Source: JAEZDR01 sp039811185 (GTDB taxonomy: Bacteria; Bacteroidota; Bacteroidia; Chitinophagales; Chitinophagaceae). Taken from it: a DNA stretch of 23,977 nucleotides. Below the pieces are notes generated by a model. The model was not told the DNA's origin and did no database searches. It worked only from the letters and a program-made list of their open reading frames with translations. Position 1 is the first letter of the stretch; every line of letters begins with the position of its first letter. The stretch covers positions 1-23,977 of the forward strand of contig JBDHYF010000019.1 in NCBI GenBank assembly GCA_039811185.1. Reading direction: 5' to 3'. Below are positions 15,182-23,308 of this stretch, piece after piece. Position numbers and translations under genes: made by a program.

Positions 15182-16753
15182 ATGAAAAGATTTTGTTTGT
15201 TGGCGTTCGTTGCCATTTTTTCGGGATCGGTTGCCACCGCTCAATTGCGAACCGGCGTGCAAAAAAAGGAAGTGGATCCGGTAATCGAAAACATGATTAC
15301 GGAGGCAGGGAGCCATTCGCAGTTAAAAAGCCTTGCGCATGAACTTATGGACAAGATCGGCCCTCGACTGGTTGGCTCGCCGAAGATGCAGCAGGCGCAT
15401 ATCTGGGCAGTGAACAAACTTTCAGGATGGAATATTGCGGCCCGAAACGAACAGTGGGGCGAATGGCGCGGATGGGAAAGAGGAATTACACACATTGATA
15501 TGGTGAGTCCATGGATTAAATCGCTAGAAGGCACGCAGCTCGCCTGGAGCCCCTCCACCAAAGGTAAGTCTGTCACTGCCGAAATTATTGTGTTGCCCGA
15601 CCTCGCCGACAGTGTGGCCTATGCTGCATGGATGCCTGCCGTTAAAGGGAAGTTTGTGCTAATGAGCATGGAACAACCCACCGGCCGTTCAGATGCCAAC
15701 TGGAAAGAATATGCCTTGGAAAGCAGCTTTAAAAAAATGCTGTCGGAACGCGATTCGCTGACCAAAGCATGGAATGCACGCATCACAAAATCGGGTTATA
15801 CAGCCCGCACGTTGCCGGCGGCTTTGGAAAAAGCAGGAGCAGCAGGAATTATAACCTGTAACTGGAGCAAAGGATTCGGCGTCAACAAAATTTTCGGCGC
15901 CTACACCAAATCGATTCCATCTGTGGACATTGCTTTGGAAGATTATGGCTTGATTTACCGCCTTCAGGAAAACGGCAGCCCGGTAAAAATTACTTTACGC
16001 GCCGACAGCAGAGAAACCGGCATTCAGCCAACTTATAATACCATTGCCGAAATGAAAGGCAGTATAAAACCCAATGAGTATGTGATGCTTTCAGCGCATT
16101 TCGACTCCTGGGACGGCGGCACAGGCGCTACCGACAACGGCACGGGCACTATTGTTATGATGGAGGCAATGCGTATGCTGCAAAAGTTCTATCCAAACCC
16201 CAAGCGGACAATTTTGTTAGGACTGTGGGGCAGCGAAGAGCAAGGGCTGAACGGCTCCCGCGCATTTGTGGAAGATCATCCTGAAGTGGTAAACGGCTTG
16301 CAGGCGTTATTTAATCAGGATAATGGAACGGGCAGAGTGGTAGATTTATCGGGACAGGGCTTTCTGCACAGTTATAAGTTTTTGCAGCGCTGGCTTGCTT
16401 CTGTGCCCGACAGCATCAGGAGAGAGATTAAGTCGACTTTTCCCGGATGGCCCGGAAGCGGCGGATCTGATTTTGCGTCCTTTGTGATGGCGGGTGCACC
16501 CGGGTTTTCGCTCAGCAGTAATAGTTGGGATTATGGAATTTATACATGGCACACCAACCGCGACACTTATGACAAGATTGTATTTGATGAAGTACAGCGG
16601 AATGCACTACTCACCGCAATTTTGGTGTACGCAGCTTGTGAAGATGAAGAAAGCTTTAACCGGGAAAGATCCGTGCTGCCGGCAAACCCACGCACCGGCG
16701 AACCGGGTAAATGGCCGTCGATGGGCAAGCCCACCAGAAAAGGAGGACTGTAA
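15182..16753 (+). CDS. Secreted M28-family zinc metallopeptidase
   Basis: A 523-residue protein with a Sec signal peptide (residues 1-20, ending VATAQ). A PA-like insert domain spans about 125-275 and the M28 catalytic domain about 280-490. Co-catalytic zinc ligands and catalytic acid are recognisable: His306 (SAHFDSW) and Asp318 (GATDNGTG), the Glu352-Glu353 pair (WGSEEQG), Asp380 (FNQDNGTG), and His457 (TWHTNRDTYDK). Family members are aminopeptidases or carboxypeptidases releasing amino acids from peptides, here in the periplasm or outside. A TTTATTTG box 7 of 8 like the -7 consensus lies in the 52 nt upstream. Its products could feed the POT transporter 1.6 kb away, but this is inference. 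Confidence 0.92.
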   Translation: MKRFCLLAFVAIFSGSVATAQLRTGVQKKEVDPVIENMITEAGSHSQLKSLAHELMDKIGPRLVGSPKMQQAHIWAVNKLSGWNIAARNEQWGEWRGWERGITHIDMVSPWIKSLEGTQLAWSPSTKGKSVTAEIIVLPDLADSVAYAAWMPAVKGKFVLMSMEQPTGRSDANWKEYALESSFKKMLSERDSLTKAWNARITKSGYTARTLPAALEKAGAAGIITCNWSKGFGVNKIFGAYTKSIPSVDIALEDYGLIYRLQENGSPVKITLRADSRETGIQPTYNTIAEMKGSIKPNEYVMLSAHFDSWDGGTGATDNGTGTIVMMEAMRMLQKFYPNPKRTILLGLWGSEEQGLNGSRAFVEDHPEVVNGLQALFNQDNGTGRVVDLSGQGFLHSYKFLQRWLASVPDSIRREIKSTFPGWPGSGGSDFASFVMAGAPGFSLSSNSWDYGIYTWHTNRDTYDKIVFDEVQRNALLTAILVYAACEDEESFNRERSVLPANPRTGEPGKWPSMGKPTRKGGL

Positions 16754-16782
16754 AGCCGAGATCAGGAGCTTGGATTTCCTTC

Positions 16783-16818
16783 AACCAGATAGCCGCTTGT
16801 TAAAGCGGCTATCTGGTT
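16783..16818 (+). terminator. Perfect 16-bp hairpin after the M28 peptidase gene
   Basis: Arms aaccagatagccgctt (16783-16798) and aagcggctatctggtt (16803-16818) pair perfectly over 16 bp with a 4-nt loop (gtta). It lies 29 nt after the stop. It lacks a T-run (tail atatacag), so it may be an RNA-stabilising 3' hairpin or an atypical terminator. Confidence 0.65.
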
Positions 16819-17266
16819 ATATACAGAAGCCAGCATGGGGAGCGGGTAGATTTGTAGAAGGAACGGCAGTGTAAAGCAATATCGAAAAAGGAAGTATTTA
16901 GCTTTTGGATAAATCATCTATTTAACATAATATAAATTATAGGAAACAAATATTTACTTTAAAGAGCGGCTTCATAGGAAGCTGCTGCACATAACGCCTC
17001 GAAATTCCCGGCGCTTATACCTGATGGATAAAATCACATACCATGAATATTTCAAATTATTATCTCAGATACCATGAAGGCCATACACAGATACTAAAGG
17101 TGCCGCATTTCTTCGCCTCATTTCTCAGTTCTCGAAAGTTGTGTTCTGCATGCTTTATTCTTCTTCGCCAGAATCGATCAGCTTCCGGCGGTTTCAAATT
17201 CGGGCATTGAATGCCCTGAATGGATTCAGCTTACAACGCCTTGCTGCTCGCATTCATGACAACAAA
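16819..17266. other. Gene-free stretch between the M28 and TPR genes
   Basis: About 450 nt with no frame I believe. The part 16870-16960 is very AT-rich. A small imperfect hairpin lies at 16966-16985 (gcggcttc, loop atag, gaagctgc; one G-U pair). No tRNA-like cloverleaf or recognised repeat was found. Confidence 0.4.
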
Positions 17267-17289
17267 AAAGCCATCCCGAAAGATGGCTT
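17266..17289 (-). terminator. Hairpin terminator of the TPR gene
   Basis: Arms aagccatc (17268-17275) and gatggctt (17282-17289) form an 8-bp stem with loop ccgaaa. On the minus strand the stem is followed by TTTTTTGTTG, a standard intrinsic terminator 20 nt after the stop at 17310. Confidence 0.85.
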
Positions 17290-17309
17290 AATGTGCTTCA
17301 AGAAGCGAA

Positions 17310-18602
17310 TTAATCTTTATACTTCCCATGCTCGCTGTCGAACAACTTGTATTTGGCATCATAAGTATCATAATCTTTTGGAGATTTTCCTTTCGATTTA
17401 TCTCGTTTCCATAGATATAAATTCGCCAAAAAGTCGATTGAGCGATTCAAAGTCTGAGTTTCTACGCGAACTCTGTCTTGCTTTTGTTTCAACGCATCGT
17501 AGGCTTTCTTCATCCATTCAAGGGCCACATCCGCAACTACATGCTGATCTTTCTCAATAGCCTCACGTTTTGCTTTTAAGGCAGGCGTCGCACCGCGGCT
17601 GGCAAAATACTTATCATCCAGCGCAGCCCATTCATTATAATACATAATAGCAGCATTAAACGCATCGATGCCATTACCGGAGGTAGCAAACGATTTCTTA
17701 AACGCATCGGCCGACAATCGCTTCATCTCAGCAAGCGTAGTGCTGTCTATATCCTGATTATTGCTTTTAATAGTATTGCCAAGCGCCTGGCCGTAGCCGG
17801 CATAATCTTCCTGCTTTAGCTGGTTCGCTGCGTCTTCCTTCTTGTAACGCGTCATCATTTCCTCAGGCGATAAATTATCAGCTATATACTGATACTTAAA
17901 TTCGCTCCAAACAGATTTGTTTTTTGGGTATAGTTCGGAGGCAATTTGAAGGTAGTGGTTGAATGCCGTTTCCTCTTTCTTATCCATGTAATAAATCAAG
18001 AGATATTTGTAGAGATCCAAATAATCGGCATCGCTTACTTTCTCGTCCGCCAGCTTTTTATAATACTTTACAGCCTCCGGCTTCTTACCCGAGTTCTGTG
18101 CGGCAGCACCTGCAAAAAATGCACGAATGGTATCCACTTTTTGAGGAGTTGTAGTGAAACCGCCGCGACTGATTACATCGCCCATATCTTCCGCAATTAC
18201 AAAATAAGTGAACGCACTGTCCCATTTTTGCGCATTAAAGCTATTCACACCCAGCTTCCAGAATGTGCCATAAAGCGCATCCAACAACCCAAGGTTATCT
18301 TTTGCCCATGCTGTACTGGTGTCGCCACCGCGGTATTGATTTAACGCGTTATAGGCTTCAAAACCGGCATCATTGTACTTCGCGACCAAGGCCGGATCCG
18401 CAAAAAGCTGCCCGTAAATATTAGCCTTCCACATATAGGTTTCTTTCCTGTCTTTCGTTTTTGGATCGGCAGAAAGCTTATCAATTTCCTTTTTAGCGTC
18501 TTCATACCGCTTTAAAAGATAAGCTTTTTCCAAATCTTTGTACTGCGCTTGCGCTAACAGTCCGAACGAAACCAGCGCAAGTGAAAAAACAATTTTTTTC
18601 AT
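17310..18602 (-). CDS. Secreted tetratricopeptide-repeat-like protein downstream of gyrA
   Basis: A 430-residue protein with a signal peptide (residues 1-19, MKKIVFSLALVSFGLLAQAQ) and a mostly alpha-helical body with TPR-like helix pairs, for example DLEKAYLLKRYEDAKKEIDK, FNAQKWDSAFTYFVIAEDMG, and GKKPEAVKYYKKLADEKVSD. The repeat pattern supports a periplasmic or lipid-free secreted scaffold that binds other proteins; no catalytic motif is seen. It follows gyrA with 123 nt between, an arrangement I recall in related Bacteroidota, but there is no known functional link. A strong terminator closes it. Partner unknown. Confidence 0.8.
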   Translation of the reverse strand: MKKIVFSLALVSFGLLAQAQYKDLEKAYLLKRYEDAKKEIDKLSADPKTKDRKETYMWKANIYGQLFADPALVAKYNDAGFEAYNALNQYRGGDTSTAWAKDNLGLLDALYGTFWKLGVNSFNAQKWDSAFTYFVIAEDMGDVISRGGFTTTPQKVDTIRAFFAGAAAQNSGKKPEAVKYYKKLADEKVSDADYLDLYKYLLIYYMDKKEETAFNHYLQIASELYPKNKSVWSEFKYQYIADNLSPEEMMTRYKKEDAANQLKQEDYAGYGQALGNTIKSNNQDIDSTTLAEMKRLSADAFKKSFATSGNGIDAFNAAIMYYNEWAALDDKYFASRGATPALKAKREAIEKDQHVVADVALEWMKKAYDALKQKQDRVRVETQTLNRSIDFLANLYLWKRDKSKGKSPKDYDTYDAKYKLFDSEHGKYKD

Positions 18603-18725
18603 TAAGTGATTTTTTAATGGATGATGTTGTTAGATATGAGTGTTTGCCGATGGTTTGATGCCAAATTTCCTTTTAAGGTTCCATTACCAATTCCATCGTT
18701 CAAAATCTTTATTAAGCTTTCTAAG

Positions 18726-21323
18726 TTATTCGTTATCACTTTGTTCAGAAACAGAATCAATCGCTGAATTTTCCGTACCCGCCTCGTCAGTGTTTAGCTC
18801 CTGGGCGGTTCCTTCCTCCCGTTCTTCCAAAGTTTCTTCTACCTCAGCTTCCTCAATTTTAGAAATTGCGGCAATCTCATCCCGCTCATCAAGCCGAATT
18901 AGCTTGACCCCTTGTGTAGCCCGCCCCGATTCTTTAATAGCCGCAATGCTCGTTCTAAGAGTAATTCCTGATTTACAAGTAATTAGCAAGTCTTCTGTTG
19001 ATTTTACATCAAGTATCCCGATCAACTTTCCGGTCTTTTCCGTCACGTTGATCGTCTTCACTCCTTTCCCGCCCCGGTTGGTCACTCTGTATTCATCTAC
19101 TGCCGTTCTTTTTCCAAATCCTTTTTCACTCACCACAAGGACGGTTTTCTCTTCGTCTCCTGCCTGTACGCAAATCATCCCAATCACTTCGTCTTCTTCT
19201 GTGTCGAGCGAAATGGCAGTCACTCCAATGGCGCCCCGGCCTGTTGGTCGAACCTTTATTTCCGGGAAACGAATGGCTCTTCCTGATTTTATGGCCATCA
19301 GTATTTCGCTGCTGCCATCAGTCATCCGCGCCTCTAGGAGCTGGTCGCCTTCTACAATTGTAATCGCATTAACGCCGGTTTGGCGCGGCCGGCTAAAGTC
19401 TTCCAGCAATGTCTTCTTAATAATGCCTTTTCTCGTACACAGAACAATGTAATTCTCTTTCACAAAGTCTTTATCGTCAATGTTTTTTACATCAATAATC
19501 GCTCTTACCTTGTCGTCGGGGGGTATTTGTATGAGGTTTTGAATGGCACGGCCTTTTCCCGATTTTTCGCCTTCCGGAATTTCGTAAACCTTCAGCCAGT
19601 AACAGCGCCCTTTCTCCGTAAAAAACAAAAGCGTGTTATGCGTGGATGCCACAAAAAGATGCTCTACATAGTCTTCCTGACGCGTCTTACTGCCTATTGC
19701 CCCACGGCCGCCACGACGCTGCTGACGATACTCGGTTGCGGAAGTTCTTTTAATATAACCTAAATGTGAGATAGTGATTACAACATCTTCTTTTTCAATC
19801 AGATCCTCAATTCTCATCTCATCGGCCAAATATTGAATTTCGCTTTTCCGCTCGTCACCAAATTTCGTCTTTACTTCCAGCAATTCCGTTTTAATGAGCT
19901 CATATCTCAATGCTTCACTGCCCAACAACGCCTCCAAGCGTTCAATGGTTTGCATAATTTGATCGTACTCCTCCTTAATCTTCTCGCGCTCCATTCCGGT
20001 AAGGCGCTGTAACCTTAATTCCAAAATGGCTTTTGCCTGTAACTCGTCGAGTCCCCAGCCTGCATTTATTAAATTATCCTTCGCTATTTCCGGTGTGGAG
20101 GAACTGCGAATTAACCGAATCACCTCATCCAGATGATCTAATGCTATTAAATATCCGTTTAAGATGTGGGCTCTTTCGCGCGCCTTTTTCAGCTCAAACT
20201 CCGCACGGCGAATCACTACCTCCATCCTGAACTCGATAAACTCCGAAATGAGGTCTTTCAGGTTCATAATTCGCGGGCGGCCTTTGCTTAATGCCACGTT
20301 ATTGATACCGTAACTCGACTGCAGTTCCGTATACTTAAATAATTGATTGATAACTACATTTGCAACGGCATCACGTTTTAAATCAATTACAATCCGCGTT
20401 CCCTCACGCTTGTTCGACTCGTTATTTACGTGAGCAATGCCTTCGATGATTTTATTGTTTACGAGCTGGCCAATTTTATCTGTAAGTGAGTCGCGGTTGA
20501 CCTGATAAGGCACTTCTGTAATAATAATTTGTTCTCGACCGCTTGCTTTTGTGTGAACGGTACATTTGCCTCTCAGCACTACCCTTCCTCTTCCGGTAAG
20601 AAAAGCCTGTTTCACGCCTTCCATCCCGAAAATAATTCCACCCGTCGGAAAATCGGGCGCTTTCACAAAGTTCATCAGCTCCTCTATCGTAATTTCTTTA
20701 TTGTCGATATAGGCAATACAGCCATCTACCGCCTCGGAAAGGTTGTGCGGCATCATGTTGGTGGCCATACCTACCGCAATACCACTGCTGCCATTGATAA
20801 GCAACTGCGGAATGCGCGAAGGAAGTACAGTGGGCTCCCGAAGTGAATCATCGAAATTAAACTGAAAATCAACCGTTTCCTTTTCAATGTCGCTCAGCAT
20901 AGCCTCGGCAAGCTTTTGTAAACGCGCTTCTGTATAACGCATGGCTGCCGGTGGATCGCCATCCTGATTTCCAAAGTTACCCTGCCCGTCTACAAGTGTG
21001 TATCGCATCGTCCAGTCCTGCGCCATACGCACTAAAGTGTCGTAGATGGCATAATCGCCGTGCGGGTGGTACTTACCCATCACCTCACCCACTATACGTG
21101 CCGATTTTTTATAAGGTTTGTTGCTGTTGTTGCCCAGTTCGTTCATAGCAAACAGAACACGGCGGTGAACGGGCTTAAATCCGTCTCTAACATCGGGCAG
21201 CGCACGTCCTACAATCACCGACATCGAATAGTCGATATAGGAACTTTTCATCTGCTCTTCAATGTTCACCTTTATTATCCGGTCGTTATCTTCCGTTTGC
21301 TGAGGTATTATGTTTTCGTCCAT
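18726..21323 (-). CDS. gyrA: DNA gyrase subunit A
   Basis: An 865-residue type IIA topoisomerase subunit that, with GyrB, introduces negative supercoils. The catalytic tyrosine is Tyr130 in AAMRYTEARL; the quinolone-resistance region is GKYHPHGDYAIYDTLVRMAQ, with Tyr91 at the position of E. coli Ser83 and Asp95 at that of Asp87. The GyrA box QRRGGRG at 535-541 marks gyrase rather than topoisomerase IV ParC, and the six-bladed C-terminal beta-pinwheel follows. The protein ends in an acidic tail rich in Glu and Asp (EEAEVEETLEEREEG), a feature that in other gyrases tunes supercoiling. The ATG at 21323 has a perfect -7 box 58 nt upstream. Confidence 0.97.
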   Translation of the reverse strand: MDENIIPQQTEDNDRIIKVNIEEQMKSSYIDYSMSVIVGRALPDVRDGFKPVHRRVLFAMNELGNNSNKPYKKSARIVGEVMGKYHPHGDYAIYDTLVRMAQDWTMRYTLVDGQGNFGNQDGDPPAAMRYTEARLQKLAEAMLSDIEKETVDFQFNFDDSLREPTVLPSRIPQLLINGSSGIAVGMATNMMPHNLSEAVDGCIAYIDNKEITIEELMNFVKAPDFPTGGIIFGMEGVKQAFLTGRGRVVLRGKCTVHTKASGREQIIITEVPYQVNRDSLTDKIGQLVNNKIIEGIAHVNNESNKREGTRIVIDLKRDAVANVVINQLFKYTELQSSYGINNVALSKGRPRIMNLKDLISEFIEFRMEVVIRRAEFELKKARERAHILNGYLIALDHLDEVIRLIRSSSTPEIAKDNLINAGWGLDELQAKAILELRLQRLTGMEREKIKEEYDQIMQTIERLEALLGSEALRYELIKTELLEVKTKFGDERKSEIQYLADEMRIEDLIEKEDVVITISHLGYIKRTSATEYRQQRRGGRGAIGSKTRQEDYVEHLFVASTHNTLLFFTEKGRCYWLKVYEIPEGEKSGKGRAIQNLIQIPPDDKVRAIIDVKNIDDKDFVKENYIVLCTRKGIIKKTLLEDFSRPRQTGVNAITIVEGDQLLEARMTDGSSEILMAIKSGRAIRFPEIKVRPTGRGAIGVTAISLDTEEDEVIGMICVQAGDEEKTVLVVSEKGFGKRTAVDEYRVTNRGGKGVKTINVTEKTGKLIGILDVKSTEDLLITCKSGITLRTSIAAIKESGRATQGVKLIRLDERDEIAAISKIEEAEVEETLEEREEGTAQELNTDEAGTENSAIDSVSEQSDNE

Positions 21324-21381
21324 ATTTTTTTGTCCGTTTAGGTTGGGACGGGGATTAGCGTTTTAAGAAAAAAATAGTGGG

Positions 21382-21389
21382 CAAATTTA
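21382..21389 (-). promoter_or_regulatory. -7 promoter box of gyrA
   Basis: Minus strand reads TAAATTTG, full match to TAnnTTTG, 58 nt before the gyrA ATG. No TTG is found at the usual -33 spacing. Confidence 0.45.
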
Positions 21390-22077
21390 ATTTATTTATA
21401 GTGAACCGCCTGCTTTTTTCTGAACAATAATTGGTAAAGAAAAGGAAAAGAAAATCAGCCGAATGGCGGCCCAAACTATTCCATTCGCAACGTCTTTTGG
21501 TGTCCCGAATTTTTATCGCAAACAGCTGTGCTTCCCTCCCTCCTTCCTTGTTGCTGTGCCGCCCCCCTAAACAATCTGGATTTTTATTCTTTTTGCGCGT
21601 CAAGCTTGCAATTGTGATACTACGATTGCAGATACGATATTTTGGGCGTACCGCCGGCCGCAGCTTTCCGTTGCAAGTCCTCGCCCAATGCTTGGGCTGC
21701 GGGCAACGGTATGACTGGTTGATGAAGAGAGAAGATGACGCGCGACGATGCGGAAGAACGAAAGGCAGAGTTCGTTATATCCGAATCATACTTCGCCGAT
21801 GATGCAAGATAGGCAGCAATCATTCCTGAAATTATCCGGCTTTTTTGCAGTTCAAGTCATTGCCATGACAAAGCTCGTATGCCCAAGGCGGATGCGAAAC
21901 ATGCGCTTTTTCAATGATTGAGGTTTGGATGTCGTAAATCCAAAAACTCTTTGTCGCTTCATCAGGCATTATATAGCCATAAGGAGCGCAGTTAAAAGAT
22001 GCAAGCGCGTTTCGCTTCGTTCGGAATCGATTTTCGGAATTCCTTTTCTCCCCTATCTTTAAATCAAAATCATCCGC
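21390..22077. other. Gene-poor region between gyrA and the SRPBCC gene
   Basis: Nearly 0.7 kb without a convincing gene. It holds a T/C-rich patch (21530-21560, ccctccctccttcc), the palindromic repeat at 21640-21709, and a short minus-strand frame at 21832-21969 (45 residues from an ATG, MPDEATKSFWIYDIQTSI...). That frame has plausible codon use and could be a small gene or gene remnant, but I recognise no family. Confidence 0.35.
21640..21709. repeat. Interspersed palindromic repeat, hairpin-forming
   Basis: A compound inverted repeat: outer arms ccgttgc (21668-21674) and gcaacgg (21703-21709), inner perfect hairpin gcccaa-tgc-ttgggc (21683-21697), preceded by the GC-rich ttttgggcgtaccgccggcc. 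I recall near-identical words (aagtcctcgcccaatgcttg) as widely dispersed repeats in Bacteroidota intergenic regions; a genome-wide count is needed to prove it. Confidence 0.55.
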
Positions 22078-22512
22078 TTGCAAAAGCTCCGCTTCATAAA
22101 AGATATAAATGCGCCGGCGTGGTGCGTATATGAAACCATGCTGGGGCTAAACGACAAAAGTACCTACGAGTATTGGGCACGTACGTTTCATCCTACTTCT
22201 ACCTTTGCGGGCGGTTGGAAAAAAGGCGATAAAATACTGTTTGCCGGAATAGACGAAAACGGGAAAAAAAGCGGAATGGTATGTGAGGTTGCTGACAATA
22301 TTGCGGGACGCTTCGTTTCTATTCGACCGTACGGCCTACTCGATGGCGAAGTCGAAATTACATTGGGAGCGTTGGCAGGCAGTTGGACCGGCGGGCGTGA
22401 GAACTACAGCTTTGCCGGGCAGAACGGCACCACAACCCTAACCGTTGAGATTGACGTTCCGGACGATTATGTTGAGTATTTTAATGAGACCTTATCCGAA
22501 AGCGCTCGATAA
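22078..22512 (+). CDS. SRPBCC (START-like) domain protein, TTG start, C-terminus probably frameshifted
   Basis: A 144-residue protein of the SRPBCC / AHSA1-like ligand-binding fold: beta1 KLRFIKDINAPAWCVYETML, then TYEYWARTFHPTSTFAGGWK, KGDKILFAG, and SGMVCEVADNIAGRFVSI, matching the family order. Start: the nearest in-frame upstream stop is at 22060 and no ATG lies between, while family members begin just here, so TTG at 22078 is the likely start. End: the frame stops after NETLSESAR, but the +1 frame from 22505 to 22549 reads LDKLKEIAERLMKR and a stop, which is what the family's C-terminal helix looks like. So the last helix is lost by an indel near 22500-22507, real or an error. Ligand unknown. 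Confidence 0.75.
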   Translation: MQKLRFIKDINAPAWCVYETMLGLNDKSTYEYWARTFHPTSTFAGGWKKGDKILFAGIDENGKKSGMVCEVADNIAGRFVSIRPYGLLDGEVEITLGALAGSWTGGRENYSFAGQNGTTTLTVEIDVPDDYVEYFNETLSESAR

Positions 22513-22558
22513 ACTTAAAGAAATTGCAGAGCGATTAATGAAACGATAAACGATTGCC

Positions 22559-23050
22559 ATGGAGCCGTTTTGGATTATTAGTTCGTTGTTACTTTTTTCG
22601 GTTTTTTGTTTTGCGGTGTCGTCTTATTTGCGGCCGAGAAGCAGAATGATTACAGAAAATACAAGCGATGTACAATCGGAGGATGATGCTTTTGTGCTGT
22701 ACCGAAACTGGTGTAAACAGCGCTCTGAAGCACCGATGCCAATTGAGTCGTTTCGTAGCTTAGCCGATGAAAACGGACGGGTTAGTCTTGCCCGCCTGAT
22801 GAACTTGCACAGAGAGTTTAACCCGATGGCTTTAGAGGACAAGGAGGCCGACGACCGCGAAACAATGTCCGGCCCTCCGGATGACCGTTTAAAGAAAAGG
22901 GAAGCACAAATTAAGCGCGACAAAGAATTTTTGACCTCAGCGACTGCCGGTTACCTTACCGATTCAACAATTGCCGGAACACTGATTGGCGGCAGCTTTT
23001 TAGGTGGCTTAGTTGGTAGCTGGCTGAAAAAGAAGAAGAAGAAGAAATAA
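22559..23050 (+). CDS. Unrecognised membrane protein with C-terminal glycine-rich span and lysine tail
   Basis: A 163-residue protein. Residues about 4-24 form an N-terminal membrane span (FWIISSLLLFSVFCFAVSSY). A charged soluble middle follows (about 27-127) with many Glu, Asp and Arg residues and the helix KKREAQIKRDKEFL. Near the C-terminus is a second hydrophobic segment with glycine-zipper spacing (STIAGTLIGGSFLGGLVGSW), ending in seven consecutive lysines. Glycine zippers often mediate packing or oligomerisation of membrane helices. It starts 9 nt after the probable original end of the SRPBCC gene (22549), suggesting cotranscription. I know no family for it; the function is open. Confidence 0.65.
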   Translation: MEPFWIISSLLLFSVFCFAVSSYLRPRSRMITENTSDVQSEDDAFVLYRNWCKQRSEAPMPIESFRSLADENGRVSLARLMNLHREFNPMALEDKEADDRETMSGPPDDRLKKREAQIKRDKEFLTSATAGYLTDSTIAGTLIGGSFLGGLVGSWLKKKKKKK

Positions 23051-23135
23051 AACATACGCCCTTTGGCTGCCTTTAGCAAATGAAAGGGAATCAGTTTTTA
23101 ACGCCGTGCCATTTGATGATCTGAACTTGTTGCGG

Positions 23136-23169
23136 TTTGTATTAAAACTTTCAGCCGGGTTAATACAAA
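23136..23169. repeat. Inverted repeat TTTGTATTAA / TTAATACAAA
   Basis: Perfect 10-bp arms at 23136-23145 and 23160-23169 with a 14-nt spacer, 85 nt after the lysine-tail gene and within 331 nt that hold no gene. No T-run follows, so it may be a protein-binding site or a weak RNA hairpin. The remainder of 23051-23308 shows nothing I recognise. Confidence 0.45.
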
Positions 23170-23308
23170 AACTAACACTATCGGTAGCAAACATTAGAGG
23201 CCTTCCATCGATGATGATTTACTTTGGCCGGAAACGCGTTGCTGCCCGTACCAACCATTTCGTTTAGTCATTTCCGAAAACAAAAAGTCGTTTAACAATC
23301 AAAAGTAA

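Noticed and set aside
16494..16874. 126-codon plus-strand frame overlapping the M28 gene end
   Set aside because: Shadow frame of the peptidase that happens to read through the hairpin; no own features.
17141..17560. 139-codon plus-strand frame
   Set aside because: Half of it is antisense to the TPR gene and it crosses that gene's terminator.
21431..21802. 123-codon plus-strand frame
   Set aside because: It runs across the palindromic repeat and a C/T-rich patch, with low-complexity basic content and no family likeness.
21832..22083. 83-codon minus-strand frame
   Set aside because: Plausible codon use from 21969 down, but no family likeness, no promoter box and the upper part overlaps the SRPBCC start; kept only as a note in the gene-poor region.
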